Shown here: one piece after another, positions 45,536 through 59,265 of the stretch
How the letters are laid out: every line of letters starts with the position of its first letter
Position numbering within the stretch: position 1 is the stretch's first letter
DNA from: Hyparrhenia diplandra
Lineage: Eukaryota > Streptophyta > Magnoliopsida > Poales > Poaceae
Length of the DNA stretch: 64,000 nucleotides
NCBI GenBank assembly: GCA_015847255.1
Contig: JADLZK010004576.1
Span: 1 to 64,000, forward strand
Direction of reading: 5' to 3'
Notes under the pieces: generated by a model
The model's database searches: none
Told to the model about the DNA's origin: nothing
What the model saw: only the letters and a program-made list of their open reading frames with translations
Position numbers and translations under genes: made by a program

Positions 45536-48500
45536 GGGAAGGGAAGAGAAGGGTCAAAGGGAACCAAATCCTTTGATTCCCTCAATCTATTTGGATTTAG
45601 GGATGAAATGGCAAGTCCTTAGAAGTGATTATATGGAGTCATTTTTTTTTGATGAGAAATTATATGGAGTCATGGGAACGAAAGATCCGAGACATGCAAC
45701 CTCCATCTACGAGATGAGGTTTTGTCAACATTGCTTTGACCTAAGTGGAGTGGAAAGCATGCGCAATGGCCAGTGGGTCGATGGCACGCCTTCAAACAAA
45801 TCGTGAAGGTTGTTTAGCACATCCTTAGGACATAATCTAAACGAAGATCTGCATGTGAAGCTGTACGGGATCTCATGAAAGTAAGCTGCTAGCATGTGGC
45901 AATCCCTTGGACATCAATACCGTGAAATATGTTACGTGTGTAATGGCAAGGATACGTTATAGAATGATATCCCTCTGGATTGGGTAGCCTTCTTTATGCA
46001 CCATCAGCTAGCTGCTCACGAGCCAGAAGTAGTATATACACAGCGCGTCATAGGTCACATAAAAGGCTAGAAGTCTCATCAGTAACATATTACAGTGATC
46101 ACAATGCACGTCTAGTTAACACTACACCAGTTGTGTAGCATTCAAATTGGGTTTATAGTAGAATTGTTCTTCTCCTTAACGGTCGATGCCCAGCTAATTG
46201 ATGCGGTACCTATGTTCACAGAGGAACCCTCGCGCTGTATCTGGATGGGAGTGAAGCAAATATCTGCAATTTTTTTTTCTCATAGGTTTCGTAGACACAT
46301 ACTGAAAATGAAAAACTGTAGATTAGATAGTTGTATTGAGCATTTAGTTTAATGATAATCTGGATCTAAAAAATCTCATATAGAGATGGGATCATAGAAT
46401 GAGCCATGCCATCGTATGATACATAGTTTCATTCGTACACTATAGTATAGACATAGTGTAACCAATGAAGATGTTCATAGTGTGACCAATGAAGATGTTC
46501 ATACATGATATTAAAGCAACTAATTAACTACTTTAGAGATCACTCGGTCATGTGAGGAGGTGGAGTCTAGATGATAAAGGTGATCATCCTTTTAGTGCTT
46601 ATTAGTGAGTAATTACTGCAAGAATAGGCATACAGGGAATGATTGCATGGTCATATGCTTCCTTGTTGCTTCAAGGAGTGCACCAAATGTGACTTGGAGC
46701 CTTATTATTAGGACCTTACCTGCAGCAAGATTGTCAACCCTCCGACTTGTTGAAGAGGGTAGGAGAGAATGTTCGGTGATACTTGTCTTTATGGTTCGTC
46801 TATATCTTGGTGCCTGCCATTTGTGGTGGTAATCCAATTAAGTCCTTGTATGGAAAGGCTTGGTGACAAAGGGAAAAAAAAACTTGGTGTGTAAGCTCCA
46901 ACATGGATAATGGGTTTGATTGCTCACTGTCACCGATACCACATGACAAATCGTTATGCCTATTGTTTGCTTTTTTTTTTTTTAGATCACGCGTTAGCGT
47001 GTTTTCGATAAGCAGGTAGAAACAAAAGTATCAGATTAAAGCGAAGGTGACCAAGGTTATCGGACACACCCAACACCACCCAGTAAACCAACTAGTACAT
47101 AGGAAACAAATGGTTTGCTCCGTCTTTAAGTCACATGATATCACATAGCTCCAACAAATCGTTTGCTCCGTCTTTATAATTCCACATTTATGTTTTTCCA
47201 CTTTATTAACTTGTTAGTACTTTACTAACCACATTTTCGCGACTATTGCAATTACCTTTTTTGTAGAGTAGCTTAGGCTAGTTGATAGAAGTATAGCTAT
47301 ATATATATTTGGTCATTCACAGCTCTATTGCTGTGCTGTGGCTGAAAACTCACAGGCCAGAACTAGTAGTGTCAACTGTCAACACAGGGAGAACTTTAGA
47401 GTTATCTAAGACATTACAGTGGCTACAAACTCAAATTGTGCAAGCTCATCTTAAAAGTGCTAGCTTGGATGATTCCCTTATCGAGCATGCAAGTTGGTGA
47501 GAACAGAGCAGACCAAGAGACCTAGCTTGATAAGCACCACATGGAATCATCAGCGAGATAATGTAGATATATATGCGTCCCATGCCAAGCTCGAGACACT
47601 GAGGCAGAAAAAATGGATGTTTGTGTGATCGTTATTTGAGAAGAAGCCAAGAATCTCATATTTGTGCCATGGAGAAGAACCGAAATTATCCCAAGTAAAG
47701 TGGCCGGACAACGTACTACCTCAGTTCTATTGTAAATATTTTATTCACTATAGGACATTTTACTATGTGCCTATGTAGTTAGCTTTATTTGTTAGTTTTT
47801 CTTTGGAGCAAGTGTGATGCATTAACAAACATTTTAATATATAGCCTATCTTTCCTGGATTTCAGCCACTGTAGGATTTGGATCATTTACTTCATATACT
47901 TACCTTTGATATCAAGACCATCAGTTCGGTCAAAAAGATATCAAGACCATCAGTAATATATGGCGTTGTCATATCTTTACAGAAAATAAAAAGGAAAATG
48001 ACCAAGAGTGGTATCTTTACTTCATAATATGTATCAGGGAGTTCATCCCATAAATTTTGGTGGACTCAACTCATTCTATACATACACTAATTATTAACTT
48101 TGAGGGCGGAAAAGTGATGGATCTACTCCATTTCATATTCAGGAAACCAAATACAAAAAGTGAGGGTGAGAAGATGATGAACCACCTCATTCTTCAAAAC
48201 CAAAACACACTTTTTAGTGTTATTCGGAGTAGAGCTTTTTGCATATAGATTCTAAAACACCATATGAAGTAGGTCTATGTTTGGACTTGATTTGAATCGG
48301 TTCTGAATTCTTGGAGAAATTTCTGCACTACTCGTTAATACGGGGGATCCAGTAAGTCATCACATAGGGTCTGGTATGAAGACCTTGAAATTTTTGAGCT
48401 AATTTTTTGTATCTTCTATATGGCGTTTGTGAGTCTGTGGTTCCAAATTTCATGATTTTTTGATACCGTTTGCTAGAGTTTCATTAATTTCTCCCAAAAC

Positions 48501-51480
48501 TGCTTATGCACAAAATCCTGCTGTGCTGTAAAATTTCATACTGAATGGTCGATTATTTGCCACCAAGAAAGTCCGCTTTTAATTGCGTTTCTTGGAGCTT
48601 TTCTTTGTTTTTTGTGAATGTTCATTTCACTTCCGTGTTATTGGCCATTTCCATTCTCACCAGCACCCTTATGCACCCTTGGCTTGTGTGATCTAGGTTT
48701 GGGTAAAAGAATTTCGGGGTTGATTTTTGGATTTAAGTCCAGCTTTCAAACAAAATTTTTATTTGTCTTATTCACCCCCTTTGAGCCTACTTTCGGTCCT
48801 ACAGTCATACTTGAGGTGATATTAAAGAATTTAGAAATAGAGCATGGGCCAAATACGGGATAGGTTAAATAATACACAATAAGCCTATTGAAAAGAACTC
48901 TAACCATCAATCAAGGTTTCATCGCTAAGCAGATCGCTTTGTTTTCTTTTTTATTTTCACTAACTTTAACTATAGCACAATAACTGTGGATCAGAAGAGG
49001 AATCGTTGAGGAATTTTTCAGGACTTCTTCAGTCACCTTTAAACAGATTATTTTAGTCGTATTACAACTATGAAAAGTGCCCAAGGGCCAAAAGCATCTA
49101 TGATATTTCTCGATTACGGCTGGCGTTGATTTGTTGTGAGAGAAAAACACCTGAATGGCTACGAAACTTGCAGAACGGAGGGTGAGTAACAGGTAAGGTG
49201 AAAGTTTTTGAACAATGAGAAGCAGGCAGCCTCCCATAAAAAGTAGGGCTAGTTTGAGGTCAGTGTAAAGTTTTAACTATGGTCGGTTTGCTTTGAGCAA
49301 GCGGGGGGCTATTCTAAATGCCGACCGATTCACAAGGGGACAACACACGGCCGGCCTGAAAAACAAACTAGTCACTGACCTGTCAAAAGCAACGAAACGG
49401 ATGCTGCGTTTTCACAACACATGCACACTTCAGCCCCAACTTTTGTTGCTTTCTCTCAGACTCTGGAAGAAATATATCCAACCCCATCACTGGCCTTTTA
49501 TTTGGCCTGGTCAACAGTCAATAGTTTGATACAAATAAGTTTGATGAAAAAATCGGCTGAATATGAACAATTTGTTTCGTAGCGGATCACGGTCAGAATT
49601 TCCAGCTGTTTGATCTGATTTCATTCCAGCACCAAGCACGACAGCTGTAATCTTATAAAAACAATCTACGCCTGCTCTATAAAGGCGACCCAAAGTGATG
49701 CAGTGAAGGGCATTCAGACGAAAGAGAGCCAAGAGCATAGAACGAGACGACATGGCATGGTATTGGCCGGCTCATCTCATCGACAGCAAACTTCACAAGT
49801 GCCGGAGGTGAGCCGAGCCAATATCACTTCATGTCATCTAGCGTTCTGCAACTGAAAAGCTACTGTGAGTTCATCGTCGAAGCCCTTGTTACCTGTGTTT
49901 TGAGCTCCTTGGTTTCCATTGACATGGCGGTGCACTCCCACCCTACAAGCAAAGAGAACAACTGGGGGTAATGATGCTCTACCGGCTTAGCTGTACTTTG
50001 TGATGTTTTTTCTTGGCACAATCTTTTTGTTTCCTGTGCTGCCTTCTTGCTTGGCTTGATTTCCAGAAATTCAGTTTATGGCACCCATTTTTCTCCTTCG
50101 TTGATTCTAGTGTGTGTGCATTATATACATAGTATATATCCTTTGACTTTCATAGATACTTTGCCCGGGGTTTATACAAGAAAAGACAAATAGGTACGAA
50201 AACTATCATTTGGGCGGGAGTTCATATAGTAGATAAACAACATCAGAATAGACAGGAGATATTGACACTGAGACTTTTGAAGGGAGCACAGGTTTTGCTT
50301 TCTAGCATACATCAGTTCTCATTCTCTTGCTCTAGATACAGAAAATCTGCCATTTAATAGAATTGTAACAAGTAAATATTGATTCAGGTTTTTCATAGCT
50401 AGCCATAAATTGTTATCAAACATGCTAACAGCCATAAATACTAAAAGTACATCCCACTTTTCACTTAAGTAATGGATAACTTTATTATTATGACCACATA
50501 GTGTGAAGTACTGAGGACTAATATGATAACCATAACGAGCACAGTAAAATTTTTAAGTACAGAGTTTGTATTCCCTCCGTTTATTTTTGTAAAGGCTTAT
50601 TAGTTTCAATCTTGTTTGCCAATTTTGAGGCCTACATGCTCAAACTAATCTTTTCTTCACATTTCCTTTCCTAATTATCCATGGTTGTTAACCACAAAAC
50701 TGATCTCTCACACTCCCAAAGAGGGTTAATGGAAGGTCAAGCTTTATGTTTGATGATTTCCTAGATCCTTCTACATATCCAGTAACACGAGTTTGTTCAG
50801 ATAATAATGTGTGAAAAGGAAGACTTGAATGTTCGTTTGTGGGCTTGTGGCTAGCAACTACAGGCCAAGGAATGGTGTGGTAGGGCCCCATTTTTGAAAA
50901 CTGGAGCAAAGATTTCTTGTGCTATCACTTCAGTGATGGCAATGTAAACCTAGTGCATGGCCACAGGTTATACATGAATGTTTTGAAAGAGATAGGCGCA
51001 AGTTTGAACCTTACTCAATGGCCAAATGAGAGATAGATGCTGCTGCAACTATCATTTTTCTTGTACTACACATTTATCGTACCTGATCATACATTCCTGA
51101 CAAGAGATCACTGGAGTTCTAAAAATAATAGCGAACATATATTTTCTTTCTTCCTCATCTGAAACACAAGTATTACAGCAGGTAGCCATGCATTTTGGAA
51201 AAGTACAGAAGTATATTGGTGAAGAAAGGTTAATCAAACTGTTACAGGCAGGACACATTTTAATGTATCCGTTGATAAATATTGGCTAGTAAAAAAGGAG
51301 CGCCTAGGCAAAATAAACTTTTGGCGTGCGTTGGCACGCTTCGCATAAGAAGTTAGAAATTACAAATGTTTCGCCAAAGTAATCCACGCATTACTCACGC
51401 AGAGACACCACGACACAAACAAACAAAAAAAGAAACGAAAGGGTAGGGTGCCGGAAACAACCATTTTCACCGGCGGCAAC
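45536..51480. other. Long intergenic region, no gene supported
   Basis: About 6 kb without a recognisable gene. It holds a 24-bp tandem pair at 46456-46503 (GTGTAACCAATGAAGATG type), a T tract near 46970, and an LTR-like end near 48760-48805 (TTATTCACCCCCTTTGAG...CCTACA), which may be the 3' end of another degenerate Copia LTR starting near 48230. A Cys-rich 68-residue frame at 51258-51052 (minus) is not convincing as a gene. Confidence 0.4.
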
Positions 51481-52165
51481 ACGACGCCGAAACGTTGTGC
51501 TAGTAAAAGACCACCTCAGCGGCAAAGCATCCGCCCGATGCGACCATGAGAAGCCTCGGCACAAAAGCATCTGCTGGGGAAGCGACCACGTCGATGGCTA
51601 CAACAACCACAAAGCTAGACCGACCCAAGTGAAGAGAACATGAAGCGCCCGATGGGTACGAGAAGCGATCAAGGCGACCGAAAGACACCACGGAGGGAGG
51701 ACGGCGCGGGCGAAGAAGACGGCGGCGGTGATAAGAGCATGAAACTTCGAAGACAATGCCTTGCGGGAAGGGTGCGACGTCAAGAAGCGTCGCCATCGTC
51801 CGCCTCGAACCACGTCGAGCTGAGCTTCGCGCGAGTGCATGCGTGGAAATCACCGGAGACGGCGAGTCGCCGCCAACCACGCCACCACGGCGTCGAAGGC
51901 GGGCTGCGCAGCAGCGGACGTCCACACCACCGCGGTGTGAGGCGGCCTGAACAGCGGCCCGACGTCGCCCACCAGCGCTCACTCCAGCCCACGGAGGCCC
52001 CCACCACCCCCTGCCCCCTGCCCTTCCAAGACGAGGAAGGACCTCGCCGCTGGGTCGCAAGCACAGCCAGGACGCACGCCCGCCGCGCACTGGAGGCGTG
52101 GGAGAGAAGGAGCCCGGGCTGGCGGGCGCCAGATCCAGATTGCAAGAAACCAATAAAACAACTTG
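51481..52165. other. GC-rich island with overlapping long ORFs, no domain
   Basis: The segment is strongly GC-rich within AT-rich DNA and has open frames on both strands (217 residues on the minus strand from 52153; 176 on the plus from 51640). Neither shows a known domain, and open frames on opposite strands are expected from composition. It may be a captured gene fragment or the GC-rich part of a LINE. I cannot assign it. Confidence 0.35.
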
Positions 52166-54354
52166 ATTAAATAAAATGTTATCTCACTGAATTAGTTAGA
52201 ACATGTAACAATCAAGCTGAAACACACTGCTATGAATCTTGCTCAGTGAATTAACAACAATACCGATGTCCAGCCTTATCCCCTGCAAGACTATTTATTT
52301 ATTTCACAGTATTGACCACTTCCTTATTTTTTAACAAGTAAAATGACCACTAAAATTTAAATGGGTGCAAGTGATTTTACAAAACGTTGGCTCTTGATGA
52401 CCAGTTTTGTTACAGTAGGTAGTGCCCTCATCATGACAACAGAGCAAGTATAACTTGTAATTCATCATCTGGGAACTTTATACCTCCTTTAGCAAGGATG
52501 TCAGCTACCCCCCTTGATCAGTTTTTAAAATTTGAACTAAAAATTAAAATATTACAGATGTATCCAACCAACTTTTGTTTTGTGCCCCGTTGGTTTCTGA
52601 AACAACTTGGTATTTTTTTTCTTTTCTCGGTTGGTAATGAGATCTACACTTCAAGACTGGCTTCCAAAACAGAGTACTGACTGGATTTGACCATCTTCCT
52701 TACAAACTGGCAACTTAACTACTACACTTCACCTTTTAATCATATCAACAGTGAAGTTCAGAAATGATGCATACAACATATATTACCTTCATAATTCATA
52801 AAAAAGAAACATAACATTTTTATTACATCATCAATCTTCCTTTTTTTGATTTTTGATTGCTAAAAACACAATTCCTACTTTTTGTTTAACTCATAGTCCA
52901 TGCCATCAAACAACCTTAACCACTCATAGTCCATGAAGTTTATTAAAAATAATTACATCAACACTTATAATATAAATTTTTAGTTTCGTTCAAATCACCA
53001 TAAATATGTATTAAGGGTGCATTTATTTGATCTTATTAACATTTTTTTTTTTCTAAAAACTTGGTCAAAAATTAGAGAGCTTTTGTGAGGACAAAACCAA
53101 AGTGAATTAAAAAGTTGGAGTGGAGGGAAATACCATACTAGTATATTAGTACATAATTAGTACATAAACTAGTTAAGCTGAACTTTATTCATTCACGATC
53201 ACATCCTGTACAAAGGTTTATATACTTTCTTTTTTCTTTTTTCTTTTTTGCATAGGGGCAGCAGCCAAGATCTTCCAGCTTTCTATGTTAACTGTAAGAT
53301 CTTAGGACATGCCTGACTGGCATATGCACTAGCAGTTCTTGCTTTTCTCCTCAAATCGGTGGGTCTTCTGCTGATATTGTCCGTGATTTTTTTATTGTCA
53401 TCACGCTGAAGCTGCCTGGCTACATTCTCTCCCTTAGTCAGCATTATGTGATTATGAAATGGGCTATAATATTTGCAGCACTTAACACGAGCTTGGAGGG
53501 ATGGCTCAACAGAACTTGTCTTGTATTACTTTCCACAAAACCTATTTGAATACACATCTTATGCAGTTAAAATGAACCCATATGGTTGAAAGCTGAGGCT
53601 TGGTAATCATTATTACAGGTTCCAGATGGAATTTAAGAAAAGCTGAATTCATAATTTCATATGCATATTTGTCTCCCAAACAGAAGCACGGCTGCTGGTA
53701 GCGTTCTGTTGACCAAAACACAGAAATCCACCTACCTTCAGATTTTGCTAGCATTAAAGGCCAGCCTCAATGGAGGTTTAATGAACGCTTTCATGCACAT
53801 TAAATCTGTAGCCACATCGTCGTAAAATTTCACTTTTTGCTACGTAAAACCTTTTAGGAGAGAGAAGGAAAAAGAGTTTCACCATGGTGAAACGGCTCGG
53901 GGCACTTATTTAACGTCGTTGAACTGTGTAGAACCCCCGTTGGAGACAATGAAATAGAGTTCATTCGTTATTTATCTTGATTAAGCCATGCAATGAGAGA
54001 GGAGGTTATTGGAATCCCTGGAAAATCACAGAATGAAATCATGCGTTGAGGCAGGCGCCTATTCGTTTACAGAAGTTTTACATCTTCGAACCGAAAGGAA
54101 ACTCAATTAAAGACTTCTACTACTAACTTCTAAAGGTGTCATCCGCCTCTCATTCATTCTAGACTCATCAACATTAACACAGAGGAATACTCAAGCATTA
54201 ATATGGGACTTTTAAAAAGTGTCATCACTCCTCTCATTCATTCTAGACTCATTAACATACTTTAAAGTGCCATTATGCCTCATTCATTCTAGACTCATTA
54301 ACATTTAACACAGATGGATCTTTTTTTTTTTTTTTTTGGGGGTGGGGCACCATT
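52166..54354. other. Intergenic DNA with a small interspersed repeat
   Basis: No gene seen. A 25-bp word TCATTCATTCTAGACTCATT occurs three times at 54149-54304, separated by 50-70 bp. A 17-T tract lies near 54322. Confidence 0.45.
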
Positions 54355-54894
54355 TTGGGAGGAATGGTAAGCACCATTCAAGACTCACCTAGCTTGCTCG
54401 CTGCCGCTACTACACAGAAATGCCACACCCGGGACGCAGACGGACCTCGCCTTCCACCTCCAAGCAACCTGCGCTGCGTCGCCAAGGCTGGTGAGCCATC
54501 CACGCTGCCGCTGCGGCGGATCGGGAGACTTCCTTGTCCTCTTGTCCGGCTGCAACTCCTGAATCTTACTGCCACTGTTGGAAACGCTGTACGCCCCAAC
54601 GTGGCTTTGTCCAGACTGGGAGTAGCCCGGCGGCGAGGGATGGGCGGATGCCGCGAACCGCGACATAGGCATAGGGAAGGTGAGAGGAAAAATCGGCTCC
54701 AAGTCTTGGGCCATAAAAGCCGGAGAAGATGGGCCCTGGGCTGGGTGATCCGGCCTTTTTACATGGGCCTCCCATGTCACTAGTAGTTGACTGGATGGGC
54801 CTCTAACATGGTTCCTTTGTGTTGCGGCTGTGCCCAGCTCAAGCGCGTCTTTCCGGCGAGGGAAGGGAGGGGTTTTCTCGAAGCGCGGATAGAG

Positions 54895-55732
54895 ATGGCG
54901 GCGTCGACGGCGGCGGCGAAGGAGGTGATGGAGAAGAAGAAGGTGGAGCTCATGAAGGAGGTATATATTCTCGACCTCCCCATACTTTCCACACCTCTAT
55001 TGGTGTTTCATGTAGTTATTCTCTTCATAGGCTTCCTGATATTGTTCTCGAAATTCCGTTGGTGGAGAGGAGGAAATAATTTGCCGCATGGATTTGATTC
55101 TGTTTGGTCTGCGCAGGTACGGGCGCACGAGGTGGCGAGGCATCGCGGGCTAGGCAACCTGAATCCCTCCTGGATCAGCGCCCTCTTCTCTTCCCTATGT
55201 CTCCCCTCCCTTGCTTGCGATTTCTGTGTCAGGTGCTGTGACCATGGTACCAATTACCAGTAACTACTACTACTACCATGTTGTTGTCCAGTGATAAACT
55301 GATGCTACATTTTTACATAACCTTATTTCAGTTCATTAGGTCCAATAGCTTTGCTTCATCACCAACTTGTCCATCTTACAGTTTCTTGGTTTGCAACAGG
55401 CGGTGTACCAGAAAGCTGGCAACATCTTCTTTCGCAAGAGCGTCAAATCAGTGACGGCAATTTTGCCAGAGTATGCTGAACTGCGTACCGCTATTGCATT
55501 GCATCTTTTCCTCCAGTAATAACTTTTCTCTCGCCAGCTTTGCGTTGTCTAACATTACTCGGGTTTTACGATTTGGCTATGGGTTACAGCAGAAGCCAAA
55601 CTAAAGGCTCGTCTGAGCAAGCTGAACCAAAGCCTGATGGGTGATGGGTTACGCTTAACGCTGCAAATGTTAATACCTCAAGTCCTCAACACAATCGGGC
55701 ATGCAGATTCAAATGGGAATGCTTCATCTTGA
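54895..55732 (+). CDS. Small conserved-looking protein, 4 exons, function unknown
   Basis: Exon 1 is 54895-54960 and encodes MAASTAAAKEVMEKKKVELM followed by KE. Exon 2 starts at 55117 after GCGCAG (VRAHEVA...). Exon 3 is 55400-55484 (AVYQKAGNIFFRKSVKSVTA). Exon 4 is 55593-55732 (AKLKARLSKLNQSL..., TGA stop). The order Lys/Glu-rich helix, RAHEVA, AVYQK-GNIFF, then a Lys/Leu-rich helix resembles a family of small plant coiled-coil proteins that I recognise only loosely. The weak point is the end of exon 2: the expected donor, near 55176 after PSW, reads AT instead of GT. Without it the frame runs on into intron. So this may be a mis-sequenced donor, a different splice pattern, or a pseudogene. 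Confidence 0.5.
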
Positions 55733-58019
55733 TTTGCTCACTGCATGAGTTCTGCAGTTGGACCTAATGCGTGTAGTTCTTTTTTATTTGAGATGCAGCG
55801 CTGTTGTGCTCTTGAAACTAGTAGTGGGGATAGATTTTTACTTCCACAGGTTTCACTCGCTTTTTGGCTGTGTTTGATACCCACTAGAAATATTGAAATG
55901 CTGTGACTTGAGCTGAGGCACAGATTTCGCCACCATGAGAAATACATCCAGCCCACATCCGATTAAATATTTTGTTTACTTTTCATCTTTCCATACATGT
56001 GTTAAAAAAATTTGATGTGATGGGAAATTCAAACGTGTTGATGGGATGTATGGGAAGTTGAAGAGAACTAAACACAGCCCCTTTTGTGTATCCCTTTGTG
56101 TATTTTGTGCGAGGTATTACAAGTTTTGTTGGTCCTGACAGTGACAGGAACCAAATTCCCTGCGACCAATGTAAAGGTCTTGACTTGCTCTCGCTCTGGA
56201 TACTTCGTAGTTTGAGTTTACTACCAAACTTCTCGCGTCCTCGGTTATTATTTTAGTTCGTTGCTTGATAAATGCAGCAGATGTAACTCTGAACACATCT
56301 CATTCAGATTCTGCTTATGTGGGTTTGCTTATTTCAAGTACATGTTCGAAACTTCTTCTGGATTCATATCACAGTTTGTATAATATACTGAAATCACACA
56401 CACACAAAAAAATGATGCATCGACAAGCATGCAAAAAAATGACCAAATGGGTTCTGAGTTTTTGGATGATCATCGAAAGGTTCATCTTCAATCCTTAGGA
56501 AGTAACTAGCATATTACATTACGATGGTTTGGCTGTCAGATTAATAAGATATCTCAGAAGGAACAGCAATTTAGCATTCGATGGCCTGCTTTGATACACT
56601 GACTTAAGTCACACAAAAAATGGTATACCGATCGCAGATAAACTCTCTTGATATTACATAACGCTTCTATGCTCTACGTGAACTATAATTCGATGTTTCT
56701 CTGTGTATGTACTGCGGATGTCAAACAACGCGACCACACCAGCATGACATGAGGTTTCAACTGTCCGATTGATGTGAAGAAGGCTATCTATACACCGAAG
56801 CGAAAACATCTTAGTACCAAAGGAAAAAGTGATTTATGCTATACGGGGAAAAATATCCGTAGGTTTCACACAAGCTTTAACAAAATTCATTGGTAAATGT
56901 TTGAATCCTCATAGTTTGCACTGTATAGCTTTTTGTGAACACTGAGATGAGGAGCTTGAAACATAGAGATGAGGCAAATGCCTTAGTATAAACAAACCTT
57001 TCAATTATTTTACCAGTATAACACATGGAACACTGTGAGATGGGAAATAGATCATAAAGTTTAATGGGGTTCACTGCGACTTAATTGAAAATATTTCGCA
57101 GCCAACCAAGTCAAAGTTTGCACTGTATTTTCAACACTACTTATAGCAACAATAGTGATGCCACCAAAGCATTAACCACCAATGTGTTGTCAACAGAAGT
57201 TATTGCAATGTTTCTGCATTCATGACTTGCTCATTAAGCACATAGAAAATGATATCAAAGCATATAAAGTTTATAAAAGGGAAGATATTAGACAACACTT
57301 CGGTTGGTGTCACTCAGAAAGATAAAGGTGTCCCAATAATAGTAAAAAAGGTTACATTAAACTAGAGATAGGGATTAATCAATCATCAGTCATTAGGAGT
57401 GGGTAAGTAGTGGTACTTACTCAAAAGTGTAGTGAATAGAACTTGTACTTGTGAAATTAAACTGGCATTGAGATATTAAAACGAATTTTACAGACATCAC
57501 TAGCTTTCTCCACAGATTTTTGTCATCTCAGGGGATAGTCACCTTTGCACACTACAATTATTAGAGAGAAAAGAATGGAATGGAAGCACTAAACGTAATG
57601 TAAGAGTTGAGGTAATACTTAATAACATACAGAAATTAGTAAAACAGTTAACAAAGCACTACATTTATGCATACATTTTAGTATCAACCTAATCAAGTGA
57701 ATGCTAAAAACCATAGGAACAGAACAGAACATACATAGATATGTCCTGCTTTCCACCTCTCATTGCTTTTATTTAGCTATGACCATATTCTGCAATCTGA
57801 TGTGGCCATATCAGTAAACTCTAGAAACAGAACAGTAGTGTTAAGTCGAAGAGAGAGAACAAAAACTTTTAAAGTATAGTATGTGCATAATACCGAGCTG
57901 TGGATGCCTGTGCCTCCGCTGATGATCTCTGCTTGTACTTTGCCTGAAATGACTGAAACATTAGAATACACAAAAAATAAAAAAAAAAAGAATAGAAAAA
58001 ATTGAAAATGCTGATAGTC
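55733..58019. other. Flank and intergenic region, no gene seen
   Basis: Includes the probable 3' flank of the small gene. At 57875-57955 (minus) an open stretch reading AKYKQRSSAEAQASTAR lies between splice-like signals and could be a further exon of the gene at 58020-59265, but its phase does not fit cleanly. Confidence 0.35.
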
Positions 58020-59265
58020 CTACAAAATTTGGCCCCCTGGCAATCTCTGAACTTTTCTTTTTATATCATCAGAGATCTTCTTACATCCAACTCCTTGTGG
58101 AACTTCATCTGCTAGTTGCTGACAAGCTTGGTTTTGGGTCTGAAAAAGAGAATTGGGATCTTACATGTCAGAGCACATAGAACACTGGAAGCAAATAAAA
58201 TGCATTATCTGTGAATTAACTAGACTGTGCACATCAGAGAATGGGTTTTAACATTTTGGAGTGGAAAAATCACACTATTATTAATACAAAATTTGCATGG
58301 AAAAGCTCATCATACCATTTGAGCAAATTTTTACCTACATAAATGCAAGCAAGGAGAGTGATGAAATCTATTTGACCATGTTATACCAATTGCAACTATA
58401 ATTCCATGGATCTCCAAGGCAGTTTGCTTAAATGCTCCGGGTAAACCAATTGCATTTTCTACTGATATGAAAAATTGTCCTCTAATGAATTTAGCTCAAC
58501 AAATATGCCTATGTGGTATTGAGAGTTTCACAATACATATGTTTGCCTCATTCAGTGATGTTTCATGATACAAATACTTAAAGCATAAACTCTTGCCAAT
58601 AAAACCTATGTATCCAATATACATACACTAATGCAAAACCTCTAAAGGGGAGGGTTCCAGATACATATCTCGTTTCATGGATTTGTACCTTACCTGCAAA
58701 ATGTTTTGCATCTTTATGATACAAAATACTTAATATATATATCAACCACCTCCTACCTCAGCAGATTACGCTTTACTGAGAGCATGTTTTTAATTGTATT
58801 GTATACTTAAAAACTCCGACATAGTAACCTTTGTATATATAGTCCTAGTACTTAATATGTCAATGGTAGAAATCTATATATAGTAACCCACACAGATCAG
58901 GATGTTGTCAAAACAGAGAGAAAATTTCAGATATACTAATTACTTAATCTACAAATCTACCAGAGACCGTGACATATCTGGAAATGATGCCATTCATGCA
59001 ACAGTGGCTATCTCCCCAGTTCCTCACACGCCAGCACCGCGCAACATTAACCAACCATACGCTTCGTATTGGCAGGACCAGCGGCGAAGCAAAACCACGA
59101 AAGCTCGAAAACCAAACCCCCGATGCGACTGGGAGGGGCTGAGTACGGAGAGGCTTCTCGCGGCAGGCTCACCTTGATTCGCTTGGAGACGCGCGGGAGA
59201 AGGACGCATCGAGGACGCGTGAGCGCGGGAATGGAGCGCGTCGAGTCGGCGCTGAGGTTCTCCAT
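58020..59265 (-). CDS. Possible two-exon small protein, unknown function
   Basis: Exon 1, 59265-59173 (31 codons), starts MENLSADSTRS and ends in AAG followed by a GTGAGC donor. Exon 2, 58139-58020, follows a TTTTTCAG acceptor in the same phase and reads TQNQACQQLADEVPQGVGCK and KKISDDIKRKVQRLPGGQ, ending at TAG. The joined product is about 70 residues, with a basic first half and a helix-prone second half. Good splice signals and phase agreement are the only support. I do not recognise the family. A downstream exon near 57,900 may belong if splicing uses the GT within the last codons. Confidence 0.4.

Noticed and set aside
51052..51258. Cys-rich 68-residue ORF resembling a zinc-binding peptide
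   Set aside because: Cys spacing does not match a named motif and there is no gene context; most likely chance.
51500..52153. 217-residue minus-strand ORF in a GC-rich island
   Set aside because: No domain, no homologue recognised, and an equally open frame on the opposite strand; composition explains it.
54149..54304. Three spaced 25-bp repeats considered as a CRISPR-like array
   Set aside because: Plant nuclear context, imperfect repeats, uneven spacing, no cas genes.
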